Source of the DNA: Polaromonas sp.
GTDB lineage: Bacteria; Pseudomonadota; Gammaproteobacteria; Burkholderiales; Burkholderiaceae_C
Reading direction: 5' to 3'
DNA length: 64,000 nt
NCBI GenBank assembly: GCA_030683705.1
Contig: JAUXPP010000065.1
Location: 1-64,000 of the forward strand
A program made the translations under genes and the position numbers. The stretch's first letter is position 1. Each line of letters begins with the position of its first letter. A model generated the notes under the pieces. That model had not been told where the DNA came from. It made no database searches and saw only the letters and a program-made list of their open reading frames with translations. Positions 1 to 8,829 of this stretch are shown one piece after another.

Positions 1-277
1 CCTGGATGATGTCGCGCGCCCGCTGCGCGCGCCGCCCCAGGTCGTCCACATCCTTGACGTCAAGGCCGTCCAGGGCCTGGTGCAGGCCCGGCCAGGCGTT
101 CGCCTGGTCCAGCAGGTAGCGGTAAGCCCCGGCCGTGACCGAGAAGCCGTTGGGCACCCGCACGCCCTGTGCGCCCAGCTCGCGGACCATCTCGCCCAGC
201 GAGGCGTTCTTGCCGCCCACCAATGCGCCATCGCCGGCGCCGATTTCTGAAAACCAGCGGATATGGGGTGTTGTCAT
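1..277 (-). CDS. ppsA: Phosphoenolpyruvate synthase, N-terminal part (cut by window edge)
   Basis: The gene starts at the ATG at 277 on the minus strand and runs off the left edge, so only about 92 N-terminal residues are present. They include the PEP synthase opening with the glycine/lysine signature LVGGKNASLGEM of the nucleotide-binding domain. The enzyme converts pyruvate, ATP and water to PEP, AMP and phosphate in gluconeogenesis. It lies downstream of, and in the same direction as, a PfkB-type phosphofructokinase, so opposing steps of central carbon metabolism are paired. The catalytic His and PEP-binding domains are outside the window. Confidence 0.9.
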   Translation of the reverse strand, partial: MTTPHIRWFSEIGAGDGALVGGKNASLGEMVRELGAQGVRVPNGFSVTAGAYRYLLDQANAWPGLHQALDGLDVKDVDDLGRRAQRARDIIQ

Positions 278-378
278 GATTGCGTGCCGCGGATGGCGGC
301 TGCCTCCGGTTGCCGTTGTTGCGCCCACCTTAGGCGCGCCCGGCCGGTCTGGCATTGCGCCAGATCAAGCGTTAAGGC

Positions 379-1323
379 TCAGGCCGGCGTGATGTGCACT
401 TGCCGGCTGAGGCGTTCCACATCGGCCGGCTGGCACAGCGCGGTGCCAGCCGACAGCAGGGCGGCCGCGGCCGACCCCATGGCGTAGCGAAAAGCCTGGG
501 CCAGATCGGTTTGCCGGCTCAGCGCCCAGACCAGGCCGCCGACAAAACTGTCGCCCGCGCCTATGGTGCTGGCCACGGCGACCGCTACGGCGCTGGCCCG
601 CAGCGCCTGGTCGGCCGTGACGAGCAAGGCGCCTTCCTCGCCGAGCGACAGTGCCACGATCTGCGCCTGCCCGGCGGCGATGATGGACCGGGCTGCGGCC
701 AGCCGCTGCGGGTCGGTCTCCAGCGGCAGGCCGGTGAGCTCGCGCAGTTCGCGCAGGCTGGGCTTGATCAGGTGCACGCCTTCGGCGAGCGCCGCTGCAA
801 GCGCCGGGCCCGAGCTGTCCAGCACCACGCGGCTGCCGCGCGTACGTGCCAGCCGTGTGAGCTGCGCGTAGAAGTCGAGCGGCACCCCGGGTGGCAGGCT
901 GCCGCTGGCCACCAGCCAGGACGGTGGCGCCGCGGCGGCGCCGACACCATCGAGGCAGGCCTGCCATTCGGCTGTGTTCAGGGCCGGGCCGGGTAGGACA
1001 AAACGGAAGTCCCGCCCGCTGGCGGTTTCGTGGACATGAAAACTCTCGCGTGTTTCACCCGCGATGGCCAGGCACTGGCTGCGCACCTGTTCCTGGTCCA
1101 GCAACTGGCGCAGCCGTTGCCCGTTCATGCCGCCGGCCGGGTACAGCGCCAGGCAGTTGCTGCCGAGTCGCTGCAGCACGCGCGCCACGTTGATGCCGCC
1201 GCCGCCGGGATGGAATTGCGCGGCGGCGCAGCGCAGCTTGTGGGTATCCGTCACCTTGTCCGTCGACGTCGACACGTCAAGGGCGGGGTTCATGGTGAGG
1301 GTCAGGATGTCGGAGCTGCGCAT
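379..1323 (-). CDS. pfkB: 6-phosphofructokinase II-type sugar kinase (PfkB family)
   Basis: This 314-residue protein has the size of E. coli Pfk-2 (309 aa). The N-terminus TLTMNPALDVST is typical of the family, followed by the substrate-binding glycine run near residues 40-43 and the C-terminal anion-hole motif GAGDSF with catalytic Asp258. The C-terminal stretch (GSAAAALLSAGTALC) resembles Pfk-2 more than FruK. It probably phosphorylates fructose-6-phosphate in the cytoplasm; 1-phosphofructokinase or tagatose-6-phosphate kinase activity cannot be excluded. About 100 bp separate it from ppsA downstream, consistent with one transcript. Confidence 0.85.
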   Translation of the reverse strand: MRSSDILTLTMNPALDVSTSTDKVTDTHKLRCAAAQFHPGGGGINVARVLQRLGSNCLALYPAGGMNGQRLRQLLDQEQVRSQCLAIAGETRESFHVHETASGRDFRFVLPGPALNTAEWQACLDGVGAAAAPPSWLVASGSLPPGVPLDFYAQLTRLARTRGSRVVLDSSGPALAAALAEGVHLIKPSLRELRELTGLPLETDPQRLAAARSIIAAGQAQIVALSLGEEGALLVTADQALRASAVAVAVASTIGAGDSFVGGLVWALSRQTDLAQAFRYAMGSAAAALLSAGTALCQPADVERLSRQVHITPA

Positions 1324-1365
1324 CGCTGCACTGTACTCCGGCCGGGCCGCCCCCCGGCGCCGGCT

Positions 1366-4300
1366 TCAGGCGCGCAGCTGCTGCGCCATCAGCACCGCCA
1401 CATGGATCGCCTCGCGCTGTGCGCCGTCGCGGATCTGGTGGCGGCAACTGGTGCCGTCGGCCACCACAATCGCGTCGGGCTGTTTGCGCACCGCGGGCAG
1501 CAGGCTGAGTTCGGCCATCTGCATGGAGACTTCGTAGTGGCTGGCCTCATAACCGAAACTGCCGGCCATGCCGCAGCAACTCGACTCGATCAGCTCGGGT
1601 TGTGCGCCGGGAATCAGCTTGAGCACATCGATGATGGGGCTGACCGCGCCAAAAGCTTTCTGGTGGCAATGGCCATGCAGCAGGATGGGCTTGCCCGCCG
1701 GCTGCAGCTTCTGCTTCAGGCCGTCGAGCTTGCCGGCCGCCGCTTCACGCGCGAGGAACTCCTCGAACAGCAGGGCCTGGCCGCTGATGGTTTGCGCGGC
1801 TTCGCCCAGCCCCATGACCAGCATCTCGTCGCGCATGGTCAGCAGACAGGAGGGCTCGAGGCCGACGATGGCGATGCCGCGCTCGGCAAAGGGGAGCAGG
1901 GCATCCACCAGTTCCGAGGCCCGGGCCTTCGCCTCATCGACCATGCCGCTGGCCAGGTAGGTGCGGCCGCAACACAGCTGCTTGCCATCGGCGACCTGTT
2001 TGCTGGCGATGTGCACGGTGTAGCCGCCGGCTTGCAGCACCTTCAAGGCCGCACTCGCGTTGTCCGACTCGAAGTAACCGTTGAAGGTGTCGACAAACAG
2101 CACCACGGGCTTGCTCGCGGCCAGCACCTCGTCGCGTGTGGCGCCCCCGTGCCGGGTGTTGAAGAAGGTGTGGCGCTGCCATTGCGGCAATGTGCGCTTT
2201 GCCGAAAAACCGGTGAACTTTTCGCTGAGCGCTGCCAGCCCCGGGATTTTGTCGCGCAGGTTCAGCAGCGGCGCCAGCCGGCTGGCCCAGTGCGCGTACT
2301 CGGGCAGGCGCGCCACCAGCTTGTCTTTCAGCGTGTAGCCGTGTTTCGCCTTGTAGTGGTGCAAAAACTCGACCTTCATCTTCGCCATGTCCACGCCGGT
2401 CGGGCAGTCGCGCTTGCAACCCTTGCAACCCACACACAGGTCGAGTGCTTCACGCACCGGCTCGCTGGTGAAGGCGTCCTGCGCGTTGATGCCGTCCAGC
2501 TGGCCCGACAGGGCCAGCCGCAGCGTGTTGGCGCGGCCGCGCGTCAGGTGTTGTTCGTCGCGCGTGACGCGGTAGCTGGGGCACATGGTGCCGGCGTCGA
2601 ACTTGCGGCAGTGGCCGTTGTTGTTGCACATCTCCACCGCCTTGGCCAGGCCCTGGGCCGGGTCGCCGCCGCTGCCGGGTGCGCTGGTCTGTTCGGTGGC
2701 CGGGTCGTTCTGCACGTCCCAGGCGCGCCAGTCGAGCGCGGTCCTGATCGGGATCACCTTGTAGCCCGGCGGAAAACGCATCAGCCGCGTGTCGTCCATC
2801 TTCGGCGGGTTGATCATGCGTCCCGGGCACAGCAGGCCGGCCGGGTCCATGAACTGCTTGATCTTCGCGAAGGCTTCGTTGATCTGCGGGCCGAACTGCC
2901 ACTGTATCCATTCGCCGCGGCACAGGCCGTCGCCGTGTTCGCCGCTGTAGGCGCCCTTGAACTTGCGCACCAGTTCGGAGGCTTCCTCGGCGATCGCGCG
3001 CATCTTGGGCGCGCCCTCGCGCCGCATGTCCAGGATGGGCCGCACGTGCAGGGTGCCGACCGAGGCGTGGGCATACCAGGTGCCCTTGCTGCCGTATTTT
3101 TTGAAGACTTCGGTCAGCGCATCGGTGTACTCGGCCAGGTGCTCGAGCGGCACGGCGCAGTCCTCGATGAAACTGACCGGCTTGCCGTCGCCCTTGAGGC
3201 TCATCATGATGTTGAGGCCCGCCTTGCGCACCTCCCACAGGTTTTTCTGCGGCGCGTCCTCGGTCATTTCGACCACCGAGTCGGGCAGCAGCAAGTCGCC
3301 CATCAGTTCGCCCAGGCGCTTGAGGTGCGGCAGCAACGCTGCCTTGCTGGCGCCCGAAAACTCCACCAGCAGGATGGCTGCGGGCTGGCCGATCAAGGCG
3401 CTGCGAATCGTGGGCGCAAAGGCCGGGTTCTGCAGCGACAAATCGATCATGGTGCGGTCCACCAGCTCGACGGCCGTCAGCGTGCCGTCGCCGATCTTCA
3501 CGAGGTGCTGGGCCGCGTCCATCGCGCGGTAAAAGGTCGGGAAGTTCACCACGCCCAGCACCTTGGCCCTGGGCAATTCCGCCAGTTGCAGGGTCAGCGA
3601 CTTGGTCAGCGCCAGTGTGCCTTCGCTGCCGATCAGCAGGTGCGACAGGTTGACCGAGCCGTCGCTCGTGTAGGGCCGCTCGCTGCGCGGATCGAAGATG
3701 TCGAGGTTGTAACCGCCGACCCGGCGCATCACGGTGGGCCAGAGCCGCTGGATCGCCGGTTGCAACTCTTCGGCCAGCGTGCGCACATAGCTGCCGAGCT
3801 CGCGCGCCTTGCCGCTGCTGCCGGCCCAGGGGCCCAGTTGCAGCAGGCTGCCGTCGGAAGTCCAGGCTTCGGCGCCCAGCACGTTGTGCACCATGTTGCC
3901 GTAGGCGATGCTGCGGCTGCCGCAGGAGTTGTTGCCGGCCATGCCGCCCAGTGTGGCCTGCGCCGCGGTGGACACATCGACCGGGTACCACAGGCCGTGT
4001 TTTTTCAGCGCCGCGTTCAGGTGGTCCAGCACGATGCCGGGTTCGACCTCGGCCGTGCGCTTGTCGGGATCGACATCCAGGATGTTGCGCATGTGTTTGG
4101 CATGGTCGATCACCAGCCCGGTGCCCACGGTCTGGCCGCACTGGCTGGTGCCGCCGCCGCGCGCAACCATCGGCACACCCATGTCGCGGCAGATGTCGAG
4201 TGCGGTCTTGACGTCGGGTGCGCCCGTCGGCACAAACACCCCGGCCGGCATCACCTGGTAAATCGAGGCGTCCGTCGCGTAACGGCCGCGGTCAGCGGGG

Positions 4301-4440
4301 GAGAACAGCACTTCACCGCAGGTTTCCGACGATAGCCGCGCCGCCAGCCGGCCGGCGACCTCGTTGCTGACGCGGGCCACCTGTTCGTAAGCCTGGGCCG
4401 CGCTGTCGCGCGTGACCTTCAGGGGCAGGGGCGCGTTCAT
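1366..4440 (-). CDS. FAD-linked oxidase / Fe-S oxidoreductase, YdiJ-like 2-hydroxyacid dehydrogenase
   Basis: The protein has 1024 residues from the ATG at 4440, close to E. coli YdiJ (about 1018), a D-2-hydroxyglutarate dehydrogenase. In order it has a PCMH-type FAD-binding domain (about 45-280, with STAAQATLGGMAGNNSCG), an FAD-oxidase C-terminal domain (about 280-540), a two-cluster ferredoxin-like domain (cysteines near 600-615 and CVGCKGCKRDCP near 667), and two CCG cysteine-rich domains near 822 and 957. This is the layout of a membrane-associated quinone-reducing 2-hydroxyacid dehydrogenase. Its start overlaps the GntR stop (ATGA), so the two are translationally coupled. D-lactate or D-2-hydroxyglutarate are the obvious candidates; the exact substrate is not readable. 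Confidence 0.85.
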   Translation of the reverse strand: MNAPLPLKVTRDSAAQAYEQVARVSNEVAGRLAARLSSETCGEVLFSPADRGRYATDASIYQVMPAGVFVPTGAPDVKTALDICRDMGVPMVARGGGTSQCGQTVGTGLVIDHAKHMRNILDVDPDKRTAEVEPGIVLDHLNAALKKHGLWYPVDVSTAAQATLGGMAGNNSCGSRSIAYGNMVHNVLGAEAWTSDGSLLQLGPWAGSSGKARELGSYVRTLAEELQPAIQRLWPTVMRRVGGYNLDIFDPRSERPYTSDGSVNLSHLLIGSEGTLALTKSLTLQLAELPRAKVLGVVNFPTFYRAMDAAQHLVKIGDGTLTAVELVDRTMIDLSLQNPAFAPTIRSALIGQPAAILLVEFSGASKAALLPHLKRLGELMGDLLLPDSVVEMTEDAPQKNLWEVRKAGLNIMMSLKGDGKPVSFIEDCAVPLEHLAEYTDALTEVFKKYGSKGTWYAHASVGTLHVRPILDMRREGAPKMRAIAEEASELVRKFKGAYSGEHGDGLCRGEWIQWQFGPQINEAFAKIKQFMDPAGLLCPGRMINPPKMDDTRLMRFPPGYKVIPIRTALDWRAWDVQNDPATEQTSAPGSGGDPAQGLAKAVEMCNNNGHCRKFDAGTMCPSYRVTRDEQHLTRGRANTLRLALSGQLDGINAQDAFTSEPVREALDLCVGCKGCKRDCPTGVDMAKMKVEFLHHYKAKHGYTLKDKLVARLPEYAHWASRLAPLLNLRDKIPGLAALSEKFTGFSAKRTLPQWQRHTFFNTRHGGATRDEVLAASKPVVLFVDTFNGYFESDNASAALKVLQAGGYTVHIASKQVADGKQLCCGRTYLASGMVDEAKARASELVDALLPFAERGIAIVGLEPSCLLTMRDEMLVMGLGEAAQTISGQALLFEEFLAREAAAGKLDGLKQKLQPAGKPILLHGHCHQKAFGAVSPIIDVLKLIPGAQPELIESSCCGMAGSFGYEASHYEVSMQMAELSLLPAVRKQPDAIVVADGTSCRHQIRDGAQREAIHVAVLMAQQLRA

Positions 4441-5132
4441 GCCTTGGCCTGCGCCGCGGCCGCACGATGGGCTTCGCGCACCTGTTCGATCACCACGCTG
4501 AGCTTGTTGTTGAGGTGGGCGCCCAGCACGGCGCGCATCGCCTGCGGGTCGCGCGCGCTCAGCGCCTGGATCATCAGTTCGTGCTCCTGCACCGCGCCTT
4601 TCCACTTCTCGCCGTCCTGGGTGGAGCGGAAGCGCAGCGCCTGCAGGCGCGCGTTGACCTGGTTGTAGGTGGCGGTCAGCACCGGGTTCTTGGCCGCGGC
4701 ATTGATCGCGCGGTGGATCGCCGAGTTGAGCTGGTAATAAGCCGGCAGGTCGCGCCGCGTGTACGCCGCCAGCATTTCGTAATGCATGGCCTTGATCTCG
4801 TCGAGTTCGGCCTCGGTGATGCGCTCGGCCGCCAGTGCGCCGGATTGGGCTTCCAGCCCGGACATCACCTCGAAGGTGTTGAGGATGTCGGCCTCGGTCA
4901 GCTCGACGGCAATCGCGCCGCGGTTGGGCAGCAGCTCGACCAGGCCCTCGGCGGCGAGCATCTTGATGGCTTCACGCAGCGGCGTGCGCGAGACGTTGAG
5001 CACCTCGCTGAGCTCGCGTTCATTGAGCTTGGCGCCCGGCGCGATGCGGTTTTCGACCAGCATCTGGCGCAGCCGGTGGGCCACCTGTTCATGCAGGGCG
5101 GCACGCGGAATGGGGATGATGTCAGCACTCAT
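4437..5132 (-). CDS. GntR-family (FadR/FCD subgroup) transcriptional regulator
   Basis: The protein has an N-terminal winged helix-turn-helix (about residues 15-75, with LNERELSEVLNVSRTPLREAI) followed by an all-helical FCD ligand domain with the expected acidic and histidine residues. I place the start at 5132 (MSADIIPIPR, 231 aa). The in-frame ATG at 5162 would put the operator-like palindrome inside the coding region. It overlaps the dehydrogenase gene by 4 bp and is divergent from the aminotransferase operon. FCD regulators usually bind organic acids and repress the neighbouring catabolic genes, so it likely controls both directions. Confidence 0.88.
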   Translation of the reverse strand: MSADIIPIPRAALHEQVAHRLRQMLVENRIAPGAKLNERELSEVLNVSRTPLREAIKMLAAEGLVELLPNRGAIAVELTEADILNTFEVMSGLEAQSGALAAERITEAELDEIKAMHYEMLAAYTRRDLPAYYQLNSAIHRAINAAAKNPVLTATYNQVNARLQALRFRSTQDGEKWKGAVQEHELMIQALSARDPQAMRAVLGAHLNNKLSVVIEQVREAHRAAAAQAKA

Positions 5133-5135
5133 GCG

Positions 5136-5216
5136 TGAATTTTGTATGCAAAAATAATCCAAGTCAAACCCTATATTTGGCTTAAAAAGGTTGACAAATG
5201 AATTTTGTATGCAAAA
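5136..5216. promoter_or_regulatory. Paired GntR-type operators in a divergent promoter
   Basis: An 18-bp sequence, TGAATTTTGTATGCAAAA, occurs twice without mismatch at 5136-5153 and 5199-5216. Each contains the near-palindrome TTTTG-TATG-CAAAA, which fits FadR-subfamily sites. The repeats are 63 bp apart, about six helical turns. The right copy follows TTGACA at 5191-5196. On the minus strand TTGACT lies 17 bp from CAAAAT within the left copy. Both sites thus cover likely -10 regions of the two divergent promoters. The promoter hexamers are inference; the repeat is directly visible. Confidence 0.75.
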
Positions 5217-5246
5217 AATGGCATCTATTCATGGAGACTCCGATTT

Positions 5247-6467
5247 ATGCTGACGCTTGACTTCCACCCCACCGGCCGCCACTTCCTGCAGATTCCCGGC
5301 CCGTCGCCGGTGCCCGACCGCATCCTGCGTGCGATGAGCCTGCCGACCATCGATCACCGCGGTCCCGAGTTCGGTGCACTCGGCCTGAAGGTGCTGGCCG
5401 ACATCAAGAAAATCTTCCAGACCAGGCAGCCGGTGATGATTTACCCGGCCTCCGGCACAGGCGCCTGGGAAGCGGCCCTGGTCAACACCCTGTGCGCCGG
5501 CGACCATGTGCTGATGTACGAAACCGGCCACTTTGCCGCCCTCTGGCAAAAGCTCGCAGTGCGTGTCGGCCTGAAAACCGAGGTGATGAGCGATCCCGGC
5601 GCCGAAGTCTGGCGGCACGGCGTGCGTGCCGACCTGATCGAGGAGCGGCTCAAGGCCGATACCCAGCACAGCATCAAGGCAGTCTGTGTGGTGCACAACG
5701 AAACCTCCACCGGCGTGACCAGCAACATCGCCGCGGTGCGCAAGGCCATCGATGCGGCGAAACACCCGGCGCTGCTGCTGGTGGACACCATCTCCGGCCT
5801 GGCTTCGGCCGACTACCGGCATGACGAGTGGGGCGTCGACGTCAGTATCAGCGGCTCGCAAAAAGGCCTTATGCTGCCGCCCGGCATCAGCTTCAATGCG
5901 GTATCAGGCAAGGCGCTGGAAGCCAGCAAGACCGCCAAACTGCCGAAAGCCTTCTGGGCCTGGGATGAAATCATCGAGATGAACAAGACCGGCTACTGGC
6001 CGTCCACGCCCAACACCAATCTGCTTTATGGCCTGAACGAAGCCTGCGACATGTTGCTCGAGCATGGCCTGGACGTGGTGTTTGCGCGGCACCAGCGCTG
6101 GGCCGAGGGTGTGCGCGCGGCGGTCCGGGCCTGGGGCCTGCAGATCCAGTGCGCCGATGCGGCGGTGTATTCGCCCATCCTCACCGGCGTGATGACGCCC
6201 GCGGGTGTGGACGCCGATGCGGTGCGCAAGATCATTTACGAACGTTTCGACTGTTCGCTGGGCACCGGCCTGGGCAAGGTCAAGGGCAAGATGTTCCGCA
6301 TCGGCCACCTCGGCGACTGCAACGACCTGACCCTGATGGCGGCGCTGTCGGGCTGCGAGATGGGCCTCAAGCTCGCCGGCGTCAAGCTGGCCGGCTCGGG
6401 TGTGCAGGCCGCGATGGACCATTTTTCCAGCCACGCCGCGGTGATTCCGCTGCGCAAGGCGGCCTGA
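5247..6467 (+). CDS. Class V aminotransferase, serine/alanine-glyoxylate aminotransferase type
   Basis: This 406-residue PLP enzyme belongs to the serine-glyoxylate/alanine-glyoxylate aminotransferase family. Its N-terminus HFLQIPGPSPVPDRIL is characteristic, and the Schiff-base lysine is Lys206 in GSQKGLMLPPG. I chose the ATG at 5247 because GGAGA lies a proper distance upstream and the family normally starts there; an upstream frame from 5205 would run through the operator. The reaction would transfer an amino group to glyoxylate or a related 2-oxoacid. It is the first gene of the operon facing the GntR/dehydrogenase pair, so it may handle the 2-oxoacid produced by that dehydrogenase. Confidence 0.87.
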   Translation: MLTLDFHPTGRHFLQIPGPSPVPDRILRAMSLPTIDHRGPEFGALGLKVLADIKKIFQTRQPVMIYPASGTGAWEAALVNTLCAGDHVLMYETGHFAALWQKLAVRVGLKTEVMSDPGAEVWRHGVRADLIEERLKADTQHSIKAVCVVHNETSTGVTSNIAAVRKAIDAAKHPALLLVDTISGLASADYRHDEWGVDVSISGSQKGLMLPPGISFNAVSGKALEASKTAKLPKAFWAWDEIIEMNKTGYWPSTPNTNLLYGLNEACDMLLEHGLDVVFARHQRWAEGVRAAVRAWGLQIQCADAAVYSPILTGVMTPAGVDADAVRKIIYERFDCSLGTGLGKVKGKMFRIGHLGDCNDLTLMAALSGCEMGLKLAGVKLAGSGVQAAMDHFSSHAAVIPLRKAA

Positions 6468-6551
6468 ACTCCGCTTTTTTTCTGTTCCTTCCTGTTTTCC
6501 CGCGCTTCCTTTTCTTGCTGACGATTTCAAAAAACCTACTGGAGACACACC

Positions 6552-7520
6552 ATGCAACGCAGAACCCTCGTGACCGCCGGCGCCGCAGCCCTGGCCTTTC
6601 CCTCGCTGATCCTCGCGCAGAACCTGCCTGCCGGGCCGGTGCGCATCATCGTCGGCTTCGCGCCCGGCGGTGGCACCGACATCCTGGCGCGTGTGATCGG
6701 CCAGAAGCTCGGTGAGATGTGGAAGACCCAGGTCATCGTCGAAAACAAGGCCGGCGCTTCCGGCACCATCGCCGCCGACTTCGTCGCCAAGGCACCCGGC
6801 GACGGCAACACGCTGCTGATGGCGCACATCAACAGCCAGGCCATCACGCCGGCGCTGCAGAAGGTCAACTACGACGCAGCGAAAGACTTCGCGCCCATCG
6901 TGCTGGTCGGGGTCACGCCGAATCTGCTGATCTGCAACGAGAACCAGCCGGCCAAGACCGTCAAGGACCTGGTCGAGTTGTGCCGGGCCAACCCGGGCAA
7001 GATCAGTTTCGGTTCGGCCGGTACGGGCAGCGCGCAGCACCTGGCGCTGGAGATGTTCATGCTGGCCGCCAGGGTCAAGGCCATCCACGTGCCGTACAAG
7101 GGGTCGGGTCCCATGCTGACCGACCTGATTGGCGGCACCATCCAGTACAGCTTCGACACCATGACGGCGGCCACGCCGCATGTCAAAAGCGGCAAGGCGA
7201 TCGCGATCGCGCAGACCCGCCAGCAGCGTGTGCCGGCCTACGCCAATGTGCCGACCATGGCCGAGTCGGGCTTCCCGGGTTTCGAGGCCACCACCTGGTA
7301 CGGCCTGGCCGGCCCGGCGAAGATGCCAGTGGCCATGGCCAAACGCATGAACGAGGACATCAACAAGGTCATGCAGATGCCCGACGTGATGGAAAAGCTG
7401 GCCGCTTCGGGCGCGCAGGATGGCGGAGGCTCGACCGAGAAGTTCGGCGACTTCATGGCTGCCGAGCAGGTCAAGTGGGCCAAGATCATCAAGGACGGCG
7501 GGGTCAAAGCAGAGTCTTGA
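6552..7520 (+). CDS. Bug-family tripartite tricarboxylate transporter receptor
   Basis: This 322-residue protein has a signal peptide (MQRRTLVTAGAAALAFPSLILAQ) and the Bug/TctC fold signatures: VRIIVGFAPGGGTDILAR near 30-47, the ENKAGASG loop, and HVPYKGSGPMLTDLIGG. It is a periplasmic solute receptor that usually binds carboxylates. GGAGA precedes the ATG. No TctA/TctB membrane genes lie nearby, so it must use distant transporters or act in sensing, as is usual in Burkholderiales with many Bug paralogues. Its place between the aminotransferase and CoA transferase genes points to capture of the pathway substrate. Confidence 0.9.
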   Translation: MQRRTLVTAGAAALAFPSLILAQNLPAGPVRIIVGFAPGGGTDILARVIGQKLGEMWKTQVIVENKAGASGTIAADFVAKAPGDGNTLLMAHINSQAITPALQKVNYDAAKDFAPIVLVGVTPNLLICNENQPAKTVKDLVELCRANPGKISFGSAGTGSAQHLALEMFMLAARVKAIHVPYKGSGPMLTDLIGGTIQYSFDTMTAATPHVKSGKAIAIAQTRQQRVPAYANVPTMAESGFPGFEATTWYGLAGPAKMPVAMAKRMNEDINKVMQMPDVMEKLAASGAQDGGGSTEKFGDFMAAEQVKWAKIIKDGGVKAES

Positions 7521-7598
7521 CTCCCCCCGTAGCGCCTCCGGCGCTTCCCACCCCTGAGGGGGGCGCCACCTGTGGCCCGGCAAAGCCGGTTCCACGGT
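7521..7598. repeat. GC-rich Comamonadaceae-type intergenic repeat inside the operon
   Basis: The gap between the Bug gene and the CoA transferase holds a run of short inverted repeats: GCGCCTCCGGCGC, CCACCCCTGAGGGGGG and CCGGCAAAGCCGG. It resembles the CCCCnGAGGGGG repeats common in this family. It starts directly at the Bug stop codon and could form stable RNA hairpins that protect or attenuate the transcript. It is related in motif (CCCCxGAGGGGG) to the element inside the coding region at 11462-11566. Confidence 0.55.
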
Positions 7599-7629
7599 GG
7601 CACTTGAATTTCTGAAGGATGCAGCGTTA

Positions 7630-8829
7630 ATGAAAAAACTTCCCCTTGAGGGCGTGAAAGTTCTCGATATCAGCCAGGTGATGGCCGGCCCTTACGCCTG
7701 CATGCTGCTGGCCGACATGGGGGCCGACGTGATCAAGATCGAGCCGCCGGGCGCCGGCGACCAGACGCGGGGCGCCATGGGTTTCAAGATGAAGGGGCCG
7801 GATTCGCTGGGCTTCCTGAACATGAACCGCAACAAGCGCAGCATCGCGCTCAACCTCAAGTCGGAAGCGGGCAAGGCCTTGCTGTTGCGGCTGGCGAAAG
7901 ATGCCGACATCCTGCTGGAGAACTACCGCCCTGGCGCCATGAAAAAGCTGGGCCTGGGTTACGAGGTGCTCAGGGAAGTTAATCCGCGGCTGGTCTACAC
8001 CAGCATCTCGGGTTTCGGCCAGACCGGCCCCTGGGCCGACCGCCCCGGCTTCGATTTGATGGCGCAGGCCATGTCCGGCGTGATGAGTGTCACCGGTTAC
8101 CCGGGTGGCCCGCCGGTCAAAGCCGGTGTGCCGGTAGCCGACATCGGCTGCGCGCTGTTCGCGGTGTATGCCACGCTGTCGGCCTACATTGGCGCCAAAA
8201 CCAGCGGCCAGGGCCAGCATGTGGACGCCTCGCTGTTCGACTCGGCGCTGGCCTTTTCGGTCTGGGACATCTGCGACTACTGGGGCACCGGCAAGGAGCC
8301 CGAGCCGCTGGGCACCTCCAACAAGATGACCGCGCCCTACCAGGCCATGGCCTGCTCGGACGGCTACTTCGTCATGGGCGCGAACAACCAGAAACTCTGG
8401 CTGCAGTTGTGCAAACTCATGGGCCGCGAGGAACTGCTGGCCGACGAGCGCTTTTCCACCATCTCGCTGCGCCTGGCCAACCGCCACGCGCTGGAGGTGG
8501 AGCTGGAGAAAACTTTCCGCCTCAAGCCCAAGGATTACTGGGTCAGCACCTTTCTCGAGGCCGGTATTCCGGCCGGACCCATCCTGACCTATCCCGAGGC
8601 CTTCGGCAGTGATCACGCGAAGGCGCGCGAGATGCGCATGGAGATTGACCATCCCGCCGAAGGCAAGGTGCCCAACATCGGCTTTGCGGTGAAGATGTCC
8701 GGCACGCCGCAGCAGGTGCGCCGCCACCCGCCACGCCTGGGTGAACACACGGCCGAGGTGCTGACCGAGCTGGGCCTGAGTGCCGAAGAACAGGCGGCGC
8801 TGGGCGAGCAGGGGGCTTTCGCAGCATGA
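7630..8829 (+). CDS. Family III CoA transferase (CaiB/BaiF type)
   Basis: This is a 399-residue formyl-CoA-transferase-like protein with N-terminal GVKVLDISQVMAGPYACMLL and the GADVIKIE motif. The likely catalytic aspartate is Asp171 in GVPVADIG. The start at 7630 has GAAGGA about 11 bp upstream; another ATG at 7597 is in frame but lies in the GC-rich repeat and adds a non-family peptide. Such enzymes move CoA between an acyl-CoA donor (often succinyl-CoA) and a carboxylic acid. It overlaps the following hydratase gene by 4 bp (ATGA), so CoA activation and hydration are translationally coupled. Confidence 0.9.
   Translation: MKKLPLEGVKVLDISQVMAGPYACMLLADMGADVIKIEPPGAGDQTRGAMGFKMKGPDSLGFLNMNRNKRSIALNLKSEAGKALLLRLAKDADILLENYRPGAMKKLGLGYEVLREVNPRLVYTSISGFGQTGPWADRPGFDLMAQAMSGVMSVTGYPGGPPVKAGVPVADIGCALFAVYATLSAYIGAKTSGQGQHVDASLFDSALAFSVWDICDYWGTGKEPEPLGTSNKMTAPYQAMACSDGYFVMGANNQKLWLQLCKLMGREELLADERFSTISLRLANRHALEVELEKTFRLKPKDYWVSTFLEAGIPAGPILTYPEAFGSDHAKAREMRMEIDHPAEGKVPNIGFAVKMSGTPQQVRRHPPRLGEHTAEVLTELGLSAEEQAALGEQGAFAA

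Noticed and set aside
1030-4335. A 1101-codon open frame on the plus strand, antisense to the FAD/Fe-S dehydrogenase
   Set aside because: Codon-shadow of a GC-rich gene; Arg/Gln/His-rich with no family features. The minus strand has a full set of domains and cysteine motifs.
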